A stretch of 64,000 nt of DNA from Frankia casuarinae (GCF_000013345.1 NC_007777.1:2666001-2730000), one strand, 5' to 3'. Positions 7,362 to 16,243 are shown, counted from the stretch's first letter. Numbers and translations are program-made. The notes: generated from the sequence alone by a model not told the origin.

Positions 7362-8585
7362 TCAGGGTTCAGGGTCAGGATTCGTTGGAGAGCATTTCGG
7401 TTCGGTCAGGTGCGCCGGGGCGAAGAACTCCGCCAGCGGAACGAAGCCGGCAACCATACCGAGAAACTTTTTCCGGGTTTCTGGACTGTTCGCCGCGGCC
7501 ACCAGCAGCGCGGCCAGTTCGGGGGGGAACGCCAGTTCGCCTACCGTGCAGGCAAGCCGGTAGGACGCGGCGGTCGCCTCGTCGCGATGCCGCTGGAAAT
7601 CCGCCAGGGCGGCGTTCATCGGCTGCTGCCCGGACAGGCCGCGGTCCACCGCGGCCGCCAGCAGGTCCGCCTGGGTGAAGGCGTCGAGCATGCCCTGGGC
7701 GGTCACGGGATCGCGGTGGTAACCGGCGTCGCCGACCAGCGCCCAGCCCGGCCCGTGGCCTGCGCGGTAGTAGTTGTCGGGGTAGAGGGAGCCGTGGAAG
7801 CGTTCCTCGCGCCGGCCGCGGGTGGCCAGCTCGTCGGCCAACTCGGGGAAGACGGCACGCACGACACCGAGGAAGTTTCCCGGCACGTCGGCCCGGAACT
7901 CGGCCAGGCGCTCCCGCCGCCGCATAACCGCAACCACGGTCAGGCCGTCGTTAGTCGGCCAGCAGCCGATCTGGGCCCCGTTGCGGAAGCGGGCGCTGTG
8001 CTGCCGGTCGAGGCCGCTCCAGTACGAGTAGTAGATGAAGCTGGCGGCCGGTACGACGTTGTAGAAGGCGGCGTTCATCGTCGCCGCGATCGTGGAGCGG
8101 GGGCCGTCCGCGCCGATGACAATGGCGGCCCGATCCTCGGCCGCGGCGCCGCCGGAGCGCCGGGTGCCACCGCGGATACCCACCGCGCGGCCGTCGGCTA
8201 CCAGTACGTCGGTCACCGGGTAGCCCAGGCGGACCTCGACGCCGGCGTCGAGCGCGGCGTCCAGCAGCATCGCGTCCAGCACGGTGCGCCGGGGTGCGTA
8301 GGCCGCGCTGATGCCGTCCACCGGATCGACGCCGCCGGTGATGACGCTGTCCTCCCAGGACAGCGTCATCTCGGTGATCGGCGGACACCCGGTTCGGACA
8401 AGTCGGTCAAGCAGCCCCCAACCGGCCGGCTGGTGTGCCCCGGCCTGGGGCAGATAGTGGGTGGACAGCGTGTCCGCCGGAAAGGTCGCGCGGTCGACCA
8501 GCAGCACCCGGTGGCCGCGCCGGGCCAGCAGCATGGCCAGCGGGGAACCGGCGCACCGGGCACCCACCACAATTGCGTCGTACAT
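7362..8585 (-). CDS. FAD-dependent oxidoreductase (geranylgeranyl-reductase/monooxygenase-like)
   Basis: A 407-residue flavoprotein. The start at 8585 (MYDAIVVGARCAGSPLAMLL) is chosen because the dinucleotide-binding GxGxxG-type motif GARCAG begins six residues in and GAAGG lies upstream. The second FAD signature, VLIVGADGPRST-like IVIGADGPRST, is near residue 160. The GD motif ALVGDAGYHRDPVTAQGM binds the ribityl chain. The length fits PHBH-fold hydroxylases and reductases. It lies 58 bases after the carotenoid oxygenase and probably acts on the same polyene substrate. Confidence 0.8.
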   Translation of the reverse strand: MYDAIVVGARCAGSPLAMLLARRGHRVLLVDRATFPADTLSTHYLPQAGAHQPAGWGLLDRLVRTGCPPITEMTLSWEDSVITGGVDPVDGISAAYAPRRTVLDAMLLDAALDAGVEVRLGYPVTDVLVADGRAVGIRGGTRRSGGAAAEDRAAIVIGADGPRSTIAATMNAAFYNVVPAASFIYYSYWSGLDRQHSARFRNGAQIGCWPTNDGLTVVAVMRRRERLAEFRADVPGNFLGVVRAVFPELADELATRGRREERFHGSLYPDNYYRAGHGPGWALVGDAGYHRDPVTAQGMLDAFTQADLLAAAVDRGLSGQQPMNAALADFQRHRDEATAASYRLACTVGELAFPPELAALLVAAANSPETRKKFLGMVAGFVPLAEFFAPAHLTEPKCSPTNPDPEP

Positions 8586-8643
8586 CCAGTCAACCCTTCT
8601 GAACGAGCGTCGCACACCCGTGCCGGTCAGCCCCGTCCACCGG

Positions 8644-10341
8644 TCAGCCGAGCCGGTCCAGGACGTCGGCGACGACCCTGCGCACGGTCGGCCCGAGACT
8701 TCTCCAGGCGGTACCGAGGTCGTCCGCGAAGAACCGGCGATATCCGGTGTCGACGGACCGGATGCTCGCCGCATACCCGGAATGGAACAGAACCGGAATC
8801 TTCAGCCCGGGCGCGGTGGCGACGGCGACGGGGCCGGCATCGAGCGCGAGCGCGTCGAAGACCTGGATCTCGGTGCGGTCGGCGTGCTTGAGGAAGACCA
8901 GCAGCCATCCGTCCCCGCTACCATCGCCGTTCTCTCCGCCGGGCGCGACGTCGCCGTCGCCGGTGACCGGCACGTACACCGGCGACTCGCCGATGGTGCC
9001 GGTCGGAAACGACCACGAGCACTTCTCCGTCATCGTCTCGAGGTCGATGCACACCACCGACGAGGCAGTCCCGCCGGCCGGCAGCTGATCCACCGGCACG
9101 ACCCGGTGCGGGTGGTCGCGGTACATCTCGACGACCCGGCTGACCAGGCTGTCCGGCGGTGCTCCCCAATACGCCTGCCACAGGTACCGGCCGCGTTCCA
9201 GGGCCGGGCGTCGCAGGTCCCTGGCGTAGAGCAGGGTGCCCCAGTGCCGCCGGGGCTCGAGGAAGTACCGGGTGGCGCGTACCTCGCCGGTGCGTCCGGC
9301 GATGACGTACCGACCCACCGGTGAGGCGTCGACCGGCGTCGGGAGAAATCCGCGCAGGCTGGCCGGGAAGTGCTTCCCGGACCCCCAGACGGTGTCGGTG
9401 TCGGTGATCGCGTAGTTGATGTCCCAGCCGTTCGAGTGGGCGACGTACAGGGTGATGTCGTCGCCGTCCTGGGCGTAGTCGGCGAACTCGTGGAACGACT
9501 CGTAGGGCACCCGGGCGTGCGCCACGGGGACAGCGCCCCCCACCCGCCTGGTGGTCAGATCCCTCTTCGCCACCAGATAGATATCGGTGAACGGCTGGTG
9601 CGGCCTGGTCCGGTTCCGGCCGGCGACGCTGCCCGGCTCGGGCCGGAAACCGATTTCGGTGAAGATGACGTAGTCCCTGGTCACCGTCACCTCGTGGGTG
9701 CCCTGCACGATGCGGGCGCCCGGTACATGCCAGCTTTCCAACGCGCCGCTGCCGTCCCAGCGCACCACCCACAGCGGCCCCTCGACATCGGCCGTCGAAT
9801 TTCCCCGGGGGCGTAGGTGGATGTTGCACCACCACAGGCAACCGTCGTCCAGGTCGACGACCGGATGGGACGTCGTCTGCACACCCGGGAACAGCGGGTG
9901 CGCGCCGACCTGCGGGTATTCGTCCACGCCACCGAGAAAACTCTTGAAATCAAAGGTGACCGGATCGAACTCCACCGGCCGCTGCCGATCGGAGGTCAAC
10001 AGCAGCCGGTCGCCGAAGAAATGCGGCGCGGTGTGGCTCACCGCCGGTCGCGCGCCCACCAGCAACCCGGCCAGCTCCGCCGGCGGCAGCACCGAGCGCA
10101 GCGCGCCGAGAATGGCCAGGTCCGGAGTGACGACCCGGCGCGTCTGCCAGCGCTGGGTGGCCAGGTCGACCCGGGTGAGCATGCCCGGCCCGGTCAGGAA
10201 GAAATCGAGCGCGGTCGGCTGGGACGGACCGACGACGAAGGCGTGTCCGCGCAGGCCGGCCGGCCACTGCCCGGCAGTTGTGGTCAGCTCGACGTCATAC
10301 TCGCGACTTGGTTCGAGGACATGGTAGAGCGCGTGATCCAT
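8644..10341 (-). CDS. Carotenoid oxygenase (RPE65/CCD family)
   Basis: This 565-residue protein starts MDHALYHVLEPSREYD behind an AAGGAG ribosome site. Carotenoid cleavage oxygenases hold a non-haem iron with four histidines on a seven-bladed propeller. Candidate ligands lie in SHTAPHFFGD (about residue 128), GTHEVTVT (about 253), the ESFHEFADY segment (about 335) and near the C-terminus in LFHSGYAAS. The length is slightly above the usual 480-550 owing to a glycine/aspartate-rich insertion near residue 500. It should cleave a carotenoid or apocarotenoid double bond. It is first in a three-gene set with an oxidoreductase and an SRPBCC protein. Confidence 0.82.
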   Translation of the reverse strand: MDHALYHVLEPSREYDVELTTTAGQWPAGLRGHAFVVGPSQPTALDFFLTGPGMLTRVDLATQRWQTRRVVTPDLAILGALRSVLPPAELAGLLVGARPAVSHTAPHFFGDRLLLTSDRQRPVEFDPVTFDFKSFLGGVDEYPQVGAHPLFPGVQTTSHPVVDLDDGCLWWCNIHLRPRGNSTADVEGPLWVVRWDGSGALESWHVPGARIVQGTHEVTVTRDYVIFTEIGFRPEPGSVAGRNRTRPHQPFTDIYLVAKRDLTTRRVGGAVPVAHARVPYESFHEFADYAQDGDDITLYVAHSNGWDINYAITDTDTVWGSGKHFPASLRGFLPTPVDASPVGRYVIAGRTGEVRATRYFLEPRRHWGTLLYARDLRRPALERGRYLWQAYWGAPPDSLVSRVVEMYRDHPHRVVPVDQLPAGGTASSVVCIDLETMTEKCSWSFPTGTIGESPVYVPVTGDGDVAPGGENGDGSGDGWLLVFLKHADRTEIQVFDALALDAGPVAVATAPGLKIPVLFHSGYAASIRSVDTGYRRFFADDLGTAWRSLGPTVRRVVADVLDRLG

Positions 10342-10405
10342 GCGACTCCTTGTCGGTGCCCCCGCGACGATGACCCACCATGTTTTGGGTTCAACGCTAT
10401 GTCGT

Positions 10406-10444
10406 TCTGAACAGCTGCTCTGAACAGCTGCTCTGAACGGTTGT
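10406..10444. repeat. 13-bp iterons upstream of the carotenoid oxygenase
   Basis: TCTGAACAGCTGC occurs twice head to tail and a third, diverged copy (TCTGAACGGTTGT) follows, 65-105 bases upstream of the oxygenase start. Such spaced direct repeats usually are regulator-binding sites. A GGTTCA half-site at 10388 could pair with the first TGAAC. Confidence 0.75.
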
Positions 10445-10672
10445 CCTGACACGGCCCGTTCACCGGCCACAGCCAGATTACAACAGCTCACCACGCCGAA
10501 AAACACCGGCCGTCCGTACCATTGTCCGCGTGTATAGATCTATAGGGGTCACGCTGAGATGCGGCAAAAAGGGGCAGTGGGGTGACCGCGTAGTACGTCA
10601 ACAACACCAGCGGCGCGAGCCGATGCTGATCAAAGGTGGTCCGCTCGGCCACCCAGCCGACCTGGTCCGCGG

Positions 10673-11149
10673 TCACGCGGAAGCGCCGCCATCCCGATCC
10701 GGCGTGCCATGCCGGGCGATCGCGACCGTCGCCCGCCGGCCGGCGCGTTTGGGTACGAGCAGGACCGGCTGTGGCATGGCCGTTGCCGGGGGCAGGGTGG
10801 CCGTTTCCGGGGACGGGGGGACAGCGAAGGGAATCAGACAGGCGGCCTCGGCGACGCTCGGGGTGCCGAGCGCGGCGTGGGCGGCGGCACCGGGATGGGG
10901 CACGTCGACGGTGGCGAGCAGGGCGGCGGGATGGCCCACCAGCGGCCAGCCGTGGTGGCGGGCGGCGGCGACGACGCCCGGTTCGTCCCGGCGGGCCTCG
11001 ACCGTCGCCATCCGGCGCACCGCGCTCGCCGGCGCCGCGAGGTCGTGCAGCGCCGCCTCGACCAGCTCCAGGATCTCCGCCGCCGTCACCCCGGGCCGTG
11101 CGCCGACACCGACGACCAGCCTCCCGTCCCCCGGTTCCGCTCCGGTCAC
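10673..11149 (-). CDS. cobE: Cobalamin biosynthesis CobE / CbiG C-terminal domain protein
   Basis: This 158-residue protein starts at a GTG that overlaps the cobB stop (GTGA). It shows the CobE/CbiG_C pattern: LVVGVGARPGVTAAEILELV at the N-terminus, then TVEARRDEPGVVAAA, then GTPSVAEAACL, the conserved G-x-x-S-V-x-E-A motif. In aerobic B12 synthesis CobE is a stand-alone accessory of the corrin-ring steps. It is the last gene of the operon, followed by about 330 bases with no gene. Confidence 0.85.
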   Translation of the reverse strand: MTGAEPGDGRLVVGVGARPGVTAAEILELVEAALHDLAAPASAVRRMATVEARRDEPGVVAAARHHGWPLVGHPAALLATVDVPHPGAAAHAALGTPSVAEAACLIPFAVPPSPETATLPPATAMPQPVLLVPKRAGRRATVAIARHGTPDRDGGASA

Positions 11150-12816
11150 GCCGCGCCGGGCTGGATCCGGCCGGGTGGGCCGGCGGGCTTCGGGGCGCGG
11201 ACGCGGGGTGCGGCGCCGGCGGTGTCCCGGCCGTCCTCCCGGCGGGCCGCGCGGGCGGCGGCGAGCAGGCGGGTGGCGGCGCCGGGCCGTCCAGCCCAGT
11301 GCAGATGCAGGTAGGAGGCGTGCACCCGGCGGTACACGAACCCCTCGGACATCCACGGCGACGCCGCCTGCTGCCCGCCGCGCCGGCCACCACCCGCCAC
11401 GCGTCCCGGTGCGGGTCGGGGCGCGGTTTCGGGTACCGGCAGCCACCACGCCGCCACCCACGACGACCCGGGGGGCGGGCCTGCGGCGCCGTGGGCGGGG
11501 GACGGCGACCGTGGGTCGCACGGCGCCCGGCCGGGTGGGGGCCGTAGGACCGTACGGTGGAACTCGTGGGCGTGCACGGTGGTCCCGGCCGCCGCCAGGG
11601 GGCTGTCCGCGGCGGCGATCGCGCTGCGGTAGCCGAGGGTGAGCCGCGGGCCCATCACCGCCTCCACGTCGAGAACCCCGCACATCGGCGCGCCGTCCAG
11701 GGTGCGGGCCAGGTAGAGCAGTCCGGCGCACTCGGCGGCGACCGGCCCGCCGCGGGCGGCGAACGCGGCGACCTCGGCGCGTAACCGGGCGTTGTCGGCG
11801 AGCGCGGCGACGTGCTCCTCGGGGAAACCACCGCCGATGATCAGGGCGTCGGTTCCCGGTGGCAGCGTCTCGTCGCGCAGCGGGTCGACGGGGACGACGT
11901 CGGCGCCCGCGGCGGTGAGCAGCTCGATGTGTTCGGGGTAGCCGAAGGTGAACGCGGCTCCCCCGGCGACCGCGACCCGCGGGGGCCGGTCGGGCATCGC
12001 GGGCATCGCCGGGTCCGCTGTGGTGACCGCTGCCGGTCCGGCCGCGGCGAGCACGGTGGCCGGCTCCCAACGTGCGACGCGCAACGGCGGCGCGGTGCGT
12101 GCCACCCGCAGCAGGGCGTCGAGGTCGCAGGCGGATCCGACCAGCGCGCCGAGCCGGTCGACGGCGGCGACGGCGGCGGGTCTGCGTTCCGCCGCCGGCA
12201 CCAGACCGAGATGCCGCGAGGGGGTGTGGACGGCCTGTTCCCGCGGCAGCGCGCCGAGCACGGGCACGGCGATGTCGTCGAGTGCCTCGGTGAGCAGGTC
12301 GCGGTGATGGGGGGAACCGACCCGGTTGAGGATCACCCCGGCCAGGCGGATCCGCCGGTCGAATCCGCGGAACCCGGCGACGAGCGCGGCGATCGAGCGG
12401 GCGGCGCCGGAGACGTCGACGACGAGCACGACGGGGGCGTCGAGCAGCCGGGCGACGTGCGCGGTGGAGGCATGGTCGGCCTGCTCACCGGGACCGGGAC
12501 GGGCCACCCCGTCGAACAGGCCCATCACCCCTTCGACGACGGCGAGGTCCGCGCCGCGGGCCCCGTGGGCGAACAGCGCGGCGATGCGCGCCGCGCCGCA
12601 GAGCACCGCGTCGAGGTTGCGGCCCGGCCGGCCGCAGGCCAGCGCGTGGTAGCTGGGATCGATGTAGTCCGGGCCGACCTTGTGCGGGGAGACGTGCAGG
12701 CCGCGGGCGGTGAACGCGGCCATCAGCCCGGTGGTCACCGTCGTCTTGCCGGCGCCGCTGGCCGGGGCGGCGAGAACCAGCCGGGGAATGTCGATCTCCG
12801 CCCGGGGCTCGCTCAC
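11146..12816 (-). CDS. cobB: Cobyrinic/hydrogenobyrinic acid a,c-diamide synthase
   Basis: This 556-residue glutamine-dependent amidase transfers NH2 from glutamine to the a and c side chains of the corrin ring, using ATP. The dethiobiotin-synthetase-like N-domain has Walker A ASGAGKTTVT and the family segment KVGPDYIDPSYH. The C-terminal type-1 glutamine amidotransferase domain has IIGGGFPEEH, the nucleophile in AAECAGLLYL, and a late VHASYLHLHW holding the catalytic histidine. A proline-rich insertion of about 60 residues sits just before that histidine and is unusual. It starts with GTG overlapping the cobO stop (GTGA), showing translational coupling. Confidence 0.92.
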   Translation of the reverse strand: MSEPRAEIDIPRLVLAAPASGAGKTTVTTGLMAAFTARGLHVSPHKVGPDYIDPSYHALACGRPGRNLDAVLCGAARIAALFAHGARGADLAVVEGVMGLFDGVARPGPGEQADHASTAHVARLLDAPVVLVVDVSGAARSIAALVAGFRGFDRRIRLAGVILNRVGSPHHRDLLTEALDDIAVPVLGALPREQAVHTPSRHLGLVPAAERRPAAVAAVDRLGALVGSACDLDALLRVARTAPPLRVARWEPATVLAAAGPAAVTTADPAMPAMPDRPPRVAVAGGAAFTFGYPEHIELLTAAGADVVPVDPLRDETLPPGTDALIIGGGFPEEHVAALADNARLRAEVAAFAARGGPVAAECAGLLYLARTLDGAPMCGVLDVEAVMGPRLTLGYRSAIAAADSPLAAAGTTVHAHEFHRTVLRPPPGRAPCDPRSPSPAHGAAGPPPGSSWVAAWWLPVPETAPRPAPGRVAGGGRRGGQQAASPWMSEGFVYRRVHASYLHLHWAGRPGAATRLLAAARAARREDGRDTAGAAPRVRAPKPAGPPGRIQPGAA

Positions 12817-13421
12817 CACTCGATGCCCCGCTGCCCCTTTTGCCCGGTGTCCATGGGGTGGCGGACCTTGGTCATCTCGGTGACGAGGTCGGCGGCGTCG
12901 AGCAGCTCCCGGGGGGCGCGCCGCCCGGTGACGACGACATGCTGGCGGCCGGGGCGGGAACGCAGGACCTCGACGACCTCGTTGACGTCGAGCCATCCCC
13001 AGCGCAACGGGTAGGTCAGTTCGTCGAGCACGTACAGCCGGTAGGTCTGGGCGGTGAGGTCCCGGGTGATCTGCGCCCAGCCCTCCCGGGCGGCGGCACC
13101 CGGGTCGCCGTCCGGGTCGACCCGTTCGCGTACCCAGCTCCAGCCCGCGCCCATCTTGTGCCAGGTGACCGGGCCGCCCTGGCCGGAGTCGGCGAGGACG
13201 TGCAGCGCGCGTTCCTCGCCGATACGCCACTTCGCGGACTTGACGAACTGGAACACTCCGACCGGCCAGCCCTGTGACCAGGCGCGCAACGCCAGACCGA
13301 ACGCGGCCGTCGACTTCCCCTTGCCGTCGCCGGTGTGAACCATCAGCAGCGGCCGGTCGCGGCGCTGGCGGGTGGTCAGCCCGTCGTCGGGGACGGTCTC
13401 GGGCTGTCCCTGCGGCGTCAA
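12813..13421 (-). CDS. cobO: Cob(I)yrinic acid a,c-diamide adenosyltransferase
   Basis: This 202-residue CobO/CobA-type ATP:corrinoid adenosyltransferase has the P-loop GDGKGKSTAAFG near residue 32, followed by the family segments VFQFVKS and DELTYPLRWGWL. It attaches the 5'-deoxyadenosyl group to the reduced cobalt of the a,c-diamide, the step after CobB and cobalt insertion. It overlaps the chelatase stop by four bases (ATGA) and is in turn overlapped by cobB, so the three are translated as one unit. Confidence 0.95.
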   Translation of the reverse strand: MTPQGQPETVPDDGLTTRQRRDRPLLMVHTGDGKGKSTAAFGLALRAWSQGWPVGVFQFVKSAKWRIGEERALHVLADSGQGGPVTWHKMGAGWSWVRERVDPDGDPGAAAREGWAQITRDLTAQTYRLYVLDELTYPLRWGWLDVNEVVEVLRSRPGRQHVVVTGRRAPRELLDAADLVTEMTKVRHPMDTGQKGQRGIEW

Positions 13422-15676
13422 CAGGCCACCTTTCCGGACGTCGCGCGGGGCGTCGCGCGGGGAGTGAGATGGTGCAGGGAGTCCAGCGGGATCGTGACGC
13501 CGCCGAGGGCGCCCGCGAGCCGCTGGGCCAGGCCCAGGCGCAGGAAACCGTTCTCGCAGTCGACGACGACGCTGCTCAACTCACCCCGGCCGCCGCCACG
13601 CCCCCCGGTACCGGCCCGTCCGCCCGTCGCCGGTCCGGCCGCGCCACCGGCGGCGCGCACCAGCGCGCGGGCCACCGGCAGCGGGTCGTCCCCGGCGGTC
13701 GCCCGGCCGTCGGTGACGACCACGAGCAGGGCCCGCCGCGTCGGATCACGGCGCCGTTCGGCGCGCAGGACCTCACCGGCGAGGCCCAGCCCGGCGGCCA
13801 GCGGGGTCCGCCCGCCGGTGGGCAGCGCGCGCAGCCGGGCCGCGCCCACCTCCACGCTCGAGGTCGGCGCGAGCACCACCTCCGCTCCCGACCCCCGGAA
13901 AGTGATCATCCCGATCCGGTCGCGGCGCTGGTAGGCGTCGACGAGCAGGGCCAGCACGGCCGTGGTGACCAGGGTCATCCGCGCGCGGGCGGCCATCGAC
14001 CCGCTGGCATCGACGACGAACAGCACCAGGTTGCCCTCCCGGCCGACGCGCACGGCGCCACGGCGGTCCGCCGGGACCAGCACGAGGCCGGGTCCGCACC
14101 GGCCGCGGGCGGCCTGGAACGGGGCGGCGGCGAGCAGGGTCGCCGGCAGATGCAGGCCGGGTGCGTCCGCGGCGGTGGTGACGAGCGCGCCGCGGCTGCC
14201 GCGGGCCGGGGATCGACGTCCGGTGGCTCCCGAGGAGGTTCCGAGGCCGGCGACGGTGAGCAGCCGCGGCCGGCTCGCCGCCGCCGGTGCGCCGGCGAGC
14301 CGGGTCGAAGACGCCGTCGCGGTCGAAGACGCCGACGGGGACGGTCGTGCCGACCACCGGTCCCCGCCGTCCCCGCTGTCCCCGCCCTTCCCGTCATCCC
14401 CGCCGTTCCCGTCATCCCCGCCGTTCCCCGCGCCGCGGTTCCCATCCCCCGCACCGTCGCAGCCGTGGGAACCGCCGTCACCACGGGGCGCGCCCCCCGA
14501 ACCGCCGCCGTCGGGCGGGTCGTCATCGGGGCGCGCATCGTTCACCGGTACCCCGGATTCCCCGGCACCGGATTCCCCGGCACCGGATCCGCCGGCTTCT
14601 TCGCCGGCTTCTTCGTCGGCTTCACATTCGCCGGCCTCGCGTTCGGCCCCGACGCGCTCGTCGAGAGCGGCCAGGGCCTCGTCGAGGACGGCGTCGAGGG
14701 TCTCGTCGTCCATTCCGGGGGCGTCGAACGGGCCGCGGCGGCGGCGATGCGGTAGCGCGAGACGGGCACCGGTACGGATGTCGGCGGCGAGCACCGTGGC
14801 GCGCCCCGCCCACGCGGCGAGTGCCATCGCGGTCTTGGCCAGCACCACGTCGGCGCGCATGCCGTCGACGTCGCAGCCGGCGCAGATGGCGGTGACGGCC
14901 CGCAGCGCCGCGTCGGTGAGCCGGACCGTGCCGAGCCGGCCGCGGGCGGCGACGACCCGGGCCGCGAGTTCCGCCTCCGCGTCCGCCCAGGTCGCGGCGA
15001 ACCCGGCCGGGTCGGCTTCGAACGCCAGCCGTCGGCGGACGACCTCCGCGCGCACCGCCGGGTCACGGCTGGCCGCGACGTGCACGGTCAGCCCGAACCG
15101 GTCGAGCAGCTGCGGACGCAGCTCGCCCTCCTCCGGGTTCATCGTCCCGACCAGCAGGAACACCGCCGGATGGCGCACCGACACCCCGTCGCGTTCGACG
15201 TGGGCGACCCCGAAGGCGGCGGCGTCGAGAAGCAGGTCAACGAGATGGTCCCCCAGCAGGTTGACCTCGTCGACGTAGAGCAGCCCGCGGTGGGCGGCGG
15301 CGAGCAGACCCGGGCGCAGAACGCTGACCCCGTCGGCCAACGCCCGGTCCAGGTCGAGGGAACCGGTTAGCCGGTCTTCGGAGGCGCCCACGGGTAGTTC
15401 CACCAGCCGGGCCGGACGGGTCAGTGACGGCGACGGCGCGGGATGCGGGCCGTCGGGGCAGTCCGGTAACGGCGCGTCGGGCGCGCAGGAGAACCGGCAG
15501 CCCTCCGTGACCGTCACCGGGGGCAGCAGGGCGGCCAAGCCGCGCACGGCGGTGGACTTGGCGGTGCCCTTCTCCCCACGCACGAGGATTCCGCCCAGCG
15601 TGGGGGAGACCGCGTTGAGCAGCAGGGCCAGGCGCAGGTCGTCCATGCCGACCACCGCCGACAGCGGGAAGCTCAC
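13418..15676 (-). CDS. Putative cobaltochelatase, fused ChlI-ChlD type
   Basis: This 752-residue fusion consists of an AAA+ ChlI-like half and a ChlD-like half with a von Willebrand A domain. Walker A is GEKGTAKSTA, Walker B LLYVDEVNLL, and the MIDAS motif is VVDASGSMAA near residue 540. A long Gly/Asp-rich linker joins the halves. Such proteins drive metal insertion together with a large CobN subunit, which is not in this window. I place the start at GTG 15676 (VSFPLSAVVGMDDL): family similarity begins there, and the codon overlaps the stop of the upstream small ORF as GTGA, like the other joints of this operon. A GTG at 15784 would add 36 residues but has no ribosome site. Confidence 0.88.
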   Translation of the reverse strand: MSFPLSAVVGMDDLRLALLLNAVSPTLGGILVRGEKGTAKSTAVRGLAALLPPVTVTEGCRFSCAPDAPLPDCPDGPHPAPSPSLTRPARLVELPVGASEDRLTGSLDLDRALADGVSVLRPGLLAAAHRGLLYVDEVNLLGDHLVDLLLDAAAFGVAHVERDGVSVRHPAVFLLVGTMNPEEGELRPQLLDRFGLTVHVAASRDPAVRAEVVRRRLAFEADPAGFAATWADAEAELAARVVAARGRLGTVRLTDAALRAVTAICAGCDVDGMRADVVLAKTAMALAAWAGRATVLAADIRTGARLALPHRRRRGPFDAPGMDDETLDAVLDEALAALDERVGAEREAGECEADEEAGEEAGGSGAGESGAGESGVPVNDARPDDDPPDGGGSGGAPRGDGGSHGCDGAGDGNRGAGNGGDDGNGGDDGKGGDSGDGGDRWSARPSPSASSTATASSTRLAGAPAAASRPRLLTVAGLGTSSGATGRRSPARGSRGALVTTAADAPGLHLPATLLAAAPFQAARGRCGPGLVLVPADRRGAVRVGREGNLVLFVVDASGSMAARARMTLVTTAVLALLVDAYQRRDRIGMITFRGSGAEVVLAPTSSVEVGAARLRALPTGGRTPLAAGLGLAGEVLRAERRRDPTRRALLVVVTDGRATAGDDPLPVARALVRAAGGAAGPATGGRAGTGGRGGGRGELSSVVVDCENGFLRLGLAQRLAGALGGVTIPLDSLHHLTPRATPRATSGKVAC

Positions 15677-15840
15677 CACGGTGTCGACGCCGTCGAGGCA
15701 AGCGGGTGTCGCCGGTGCGTCGTGTGCACCGGCTGCGGCTGACAGGATCGACAGGATCGACAGGATCGACACGACGGATACCACGGATGCCGATGCGGCG
15801 CGTGCGGCCGGGATGGCCGATGTGGCAGTGGTACGGGCAT
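15673..15840 (-). CDS. Cys/His-rich 55-residue leader ORF of the cobalamin operon
   Basis: An ATG with a strong GGGAGG ribosome site eight bases upstream opens a 55-codon frame directly after the B12 riboswitch. Its product is rich in histidine (seven) and cysteine (four). PHAPHRHPWYPS comes first, then SCRSCRSCRSC from three tandem copies of the DNA unit GACAGGATC. Its TGA overlaps a GTG at which the conserved part of the chelatase begins (GTGA). I recognise no family. It could be a cobalt-binding small protein or a leader that couples riboswitch control to chelatase translation. The alternative is a shadow frame of a longer chelatase N-terminus. Confidence 0.4.
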   Translation of the reverse strand: MPVPLPHRPSRPHAPHRHPWYPSCRSCRSCRSCQPQPVHTTHRRHPLASTASTPW

Positions 15841-15879
15841 GCCGGGGTCCTCCCAGGGTCCTCGCCCATGGTCATCACG

Positions 15880-16130
15880 GCGACGGCCGGAGTATCCTGG
15901 CTCCCGGATCGACGCGCACCTTCGGCCTTCCAGCCGCCGCTGCGGCCGTGGCCCGTCGCCCCGCCGGGGCGGCTCGGGGTTCCTCTCCGGACCCCTGGTC
16001 GGGCGATCGCCGGGCACGCCCGCCTCCTCGTCGGCGAGCCTGCCCAGGAAGGGTTCGCTTCCCGGTGACAGTGGCGGGACCGCGCCGGACTCGCACCGGC
16101 TTCCTCCCCCTGCTGTCGCGTCTGTCAGCA
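15880..16130 (-). ncRNA. Cobalamin (B12) riboswitch
   Basis: Read on the minus strand, the conserved core GGTGCGAGTCCGGCGCGGTC and then CCCGCCACTGT (complement of 16069-16080) is followed about 170 bases later by the B12 box GAGCCAGGATACTCCGGCC (complement of 15884-15902). These are the hallmark elements of the adenosylcobalamin aptamer in the right order and spacing. The B12 box ends about 30 bases before the ribosome site of the leader ORF, so control of translation initiation is likely. It governs the whole leader-chelatase-cobO-cobB-cobE unit. Confidence 0.9.
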
Positions 16131-16155
16131 TGACATATCCGTCGGCGACCAGTAC

Positions 16156-16186
16156 GTCGTCTCGACGACCAGGACGTCGAGACGAC
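16156..16186. promoter_or_regulatory. Perfect 12-bp hairpin between divergent units
   Basis: GTCGTCTCGACG and CGTCGAGACGAC pair perfectly around the seven-base loop ACCAGGA, between the riboswitch and the divergent pentapeptide gene. There is no T-tract. It may be an operator or a transcription insulator. Confidence 0.6.
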
Positions 16187-16216
16187 CCTCCCTCCCACCC
16201 AGATGACCATTGGGTG

Positions 16217-16243
16217 CTGACCGCTGACCGCTGACCGCTGACC
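16217..16243. repeat. 7-bp tandem repeat
   Basis: CTGACCG is repeated three times and followed by CTGACC, within the same divergent intergenic region. It is a short slippage-type repeat. Confidence 0.8.

Noticed and set aside
11146-13230. A 694-codon frame through cobB and antisense-like upstream sequence
   Set aside because: Only the part from GTG 12816 shows CobB features; upstream of it the frame reads through cobO in another phase with Arg/Pro-rich shadow composition.
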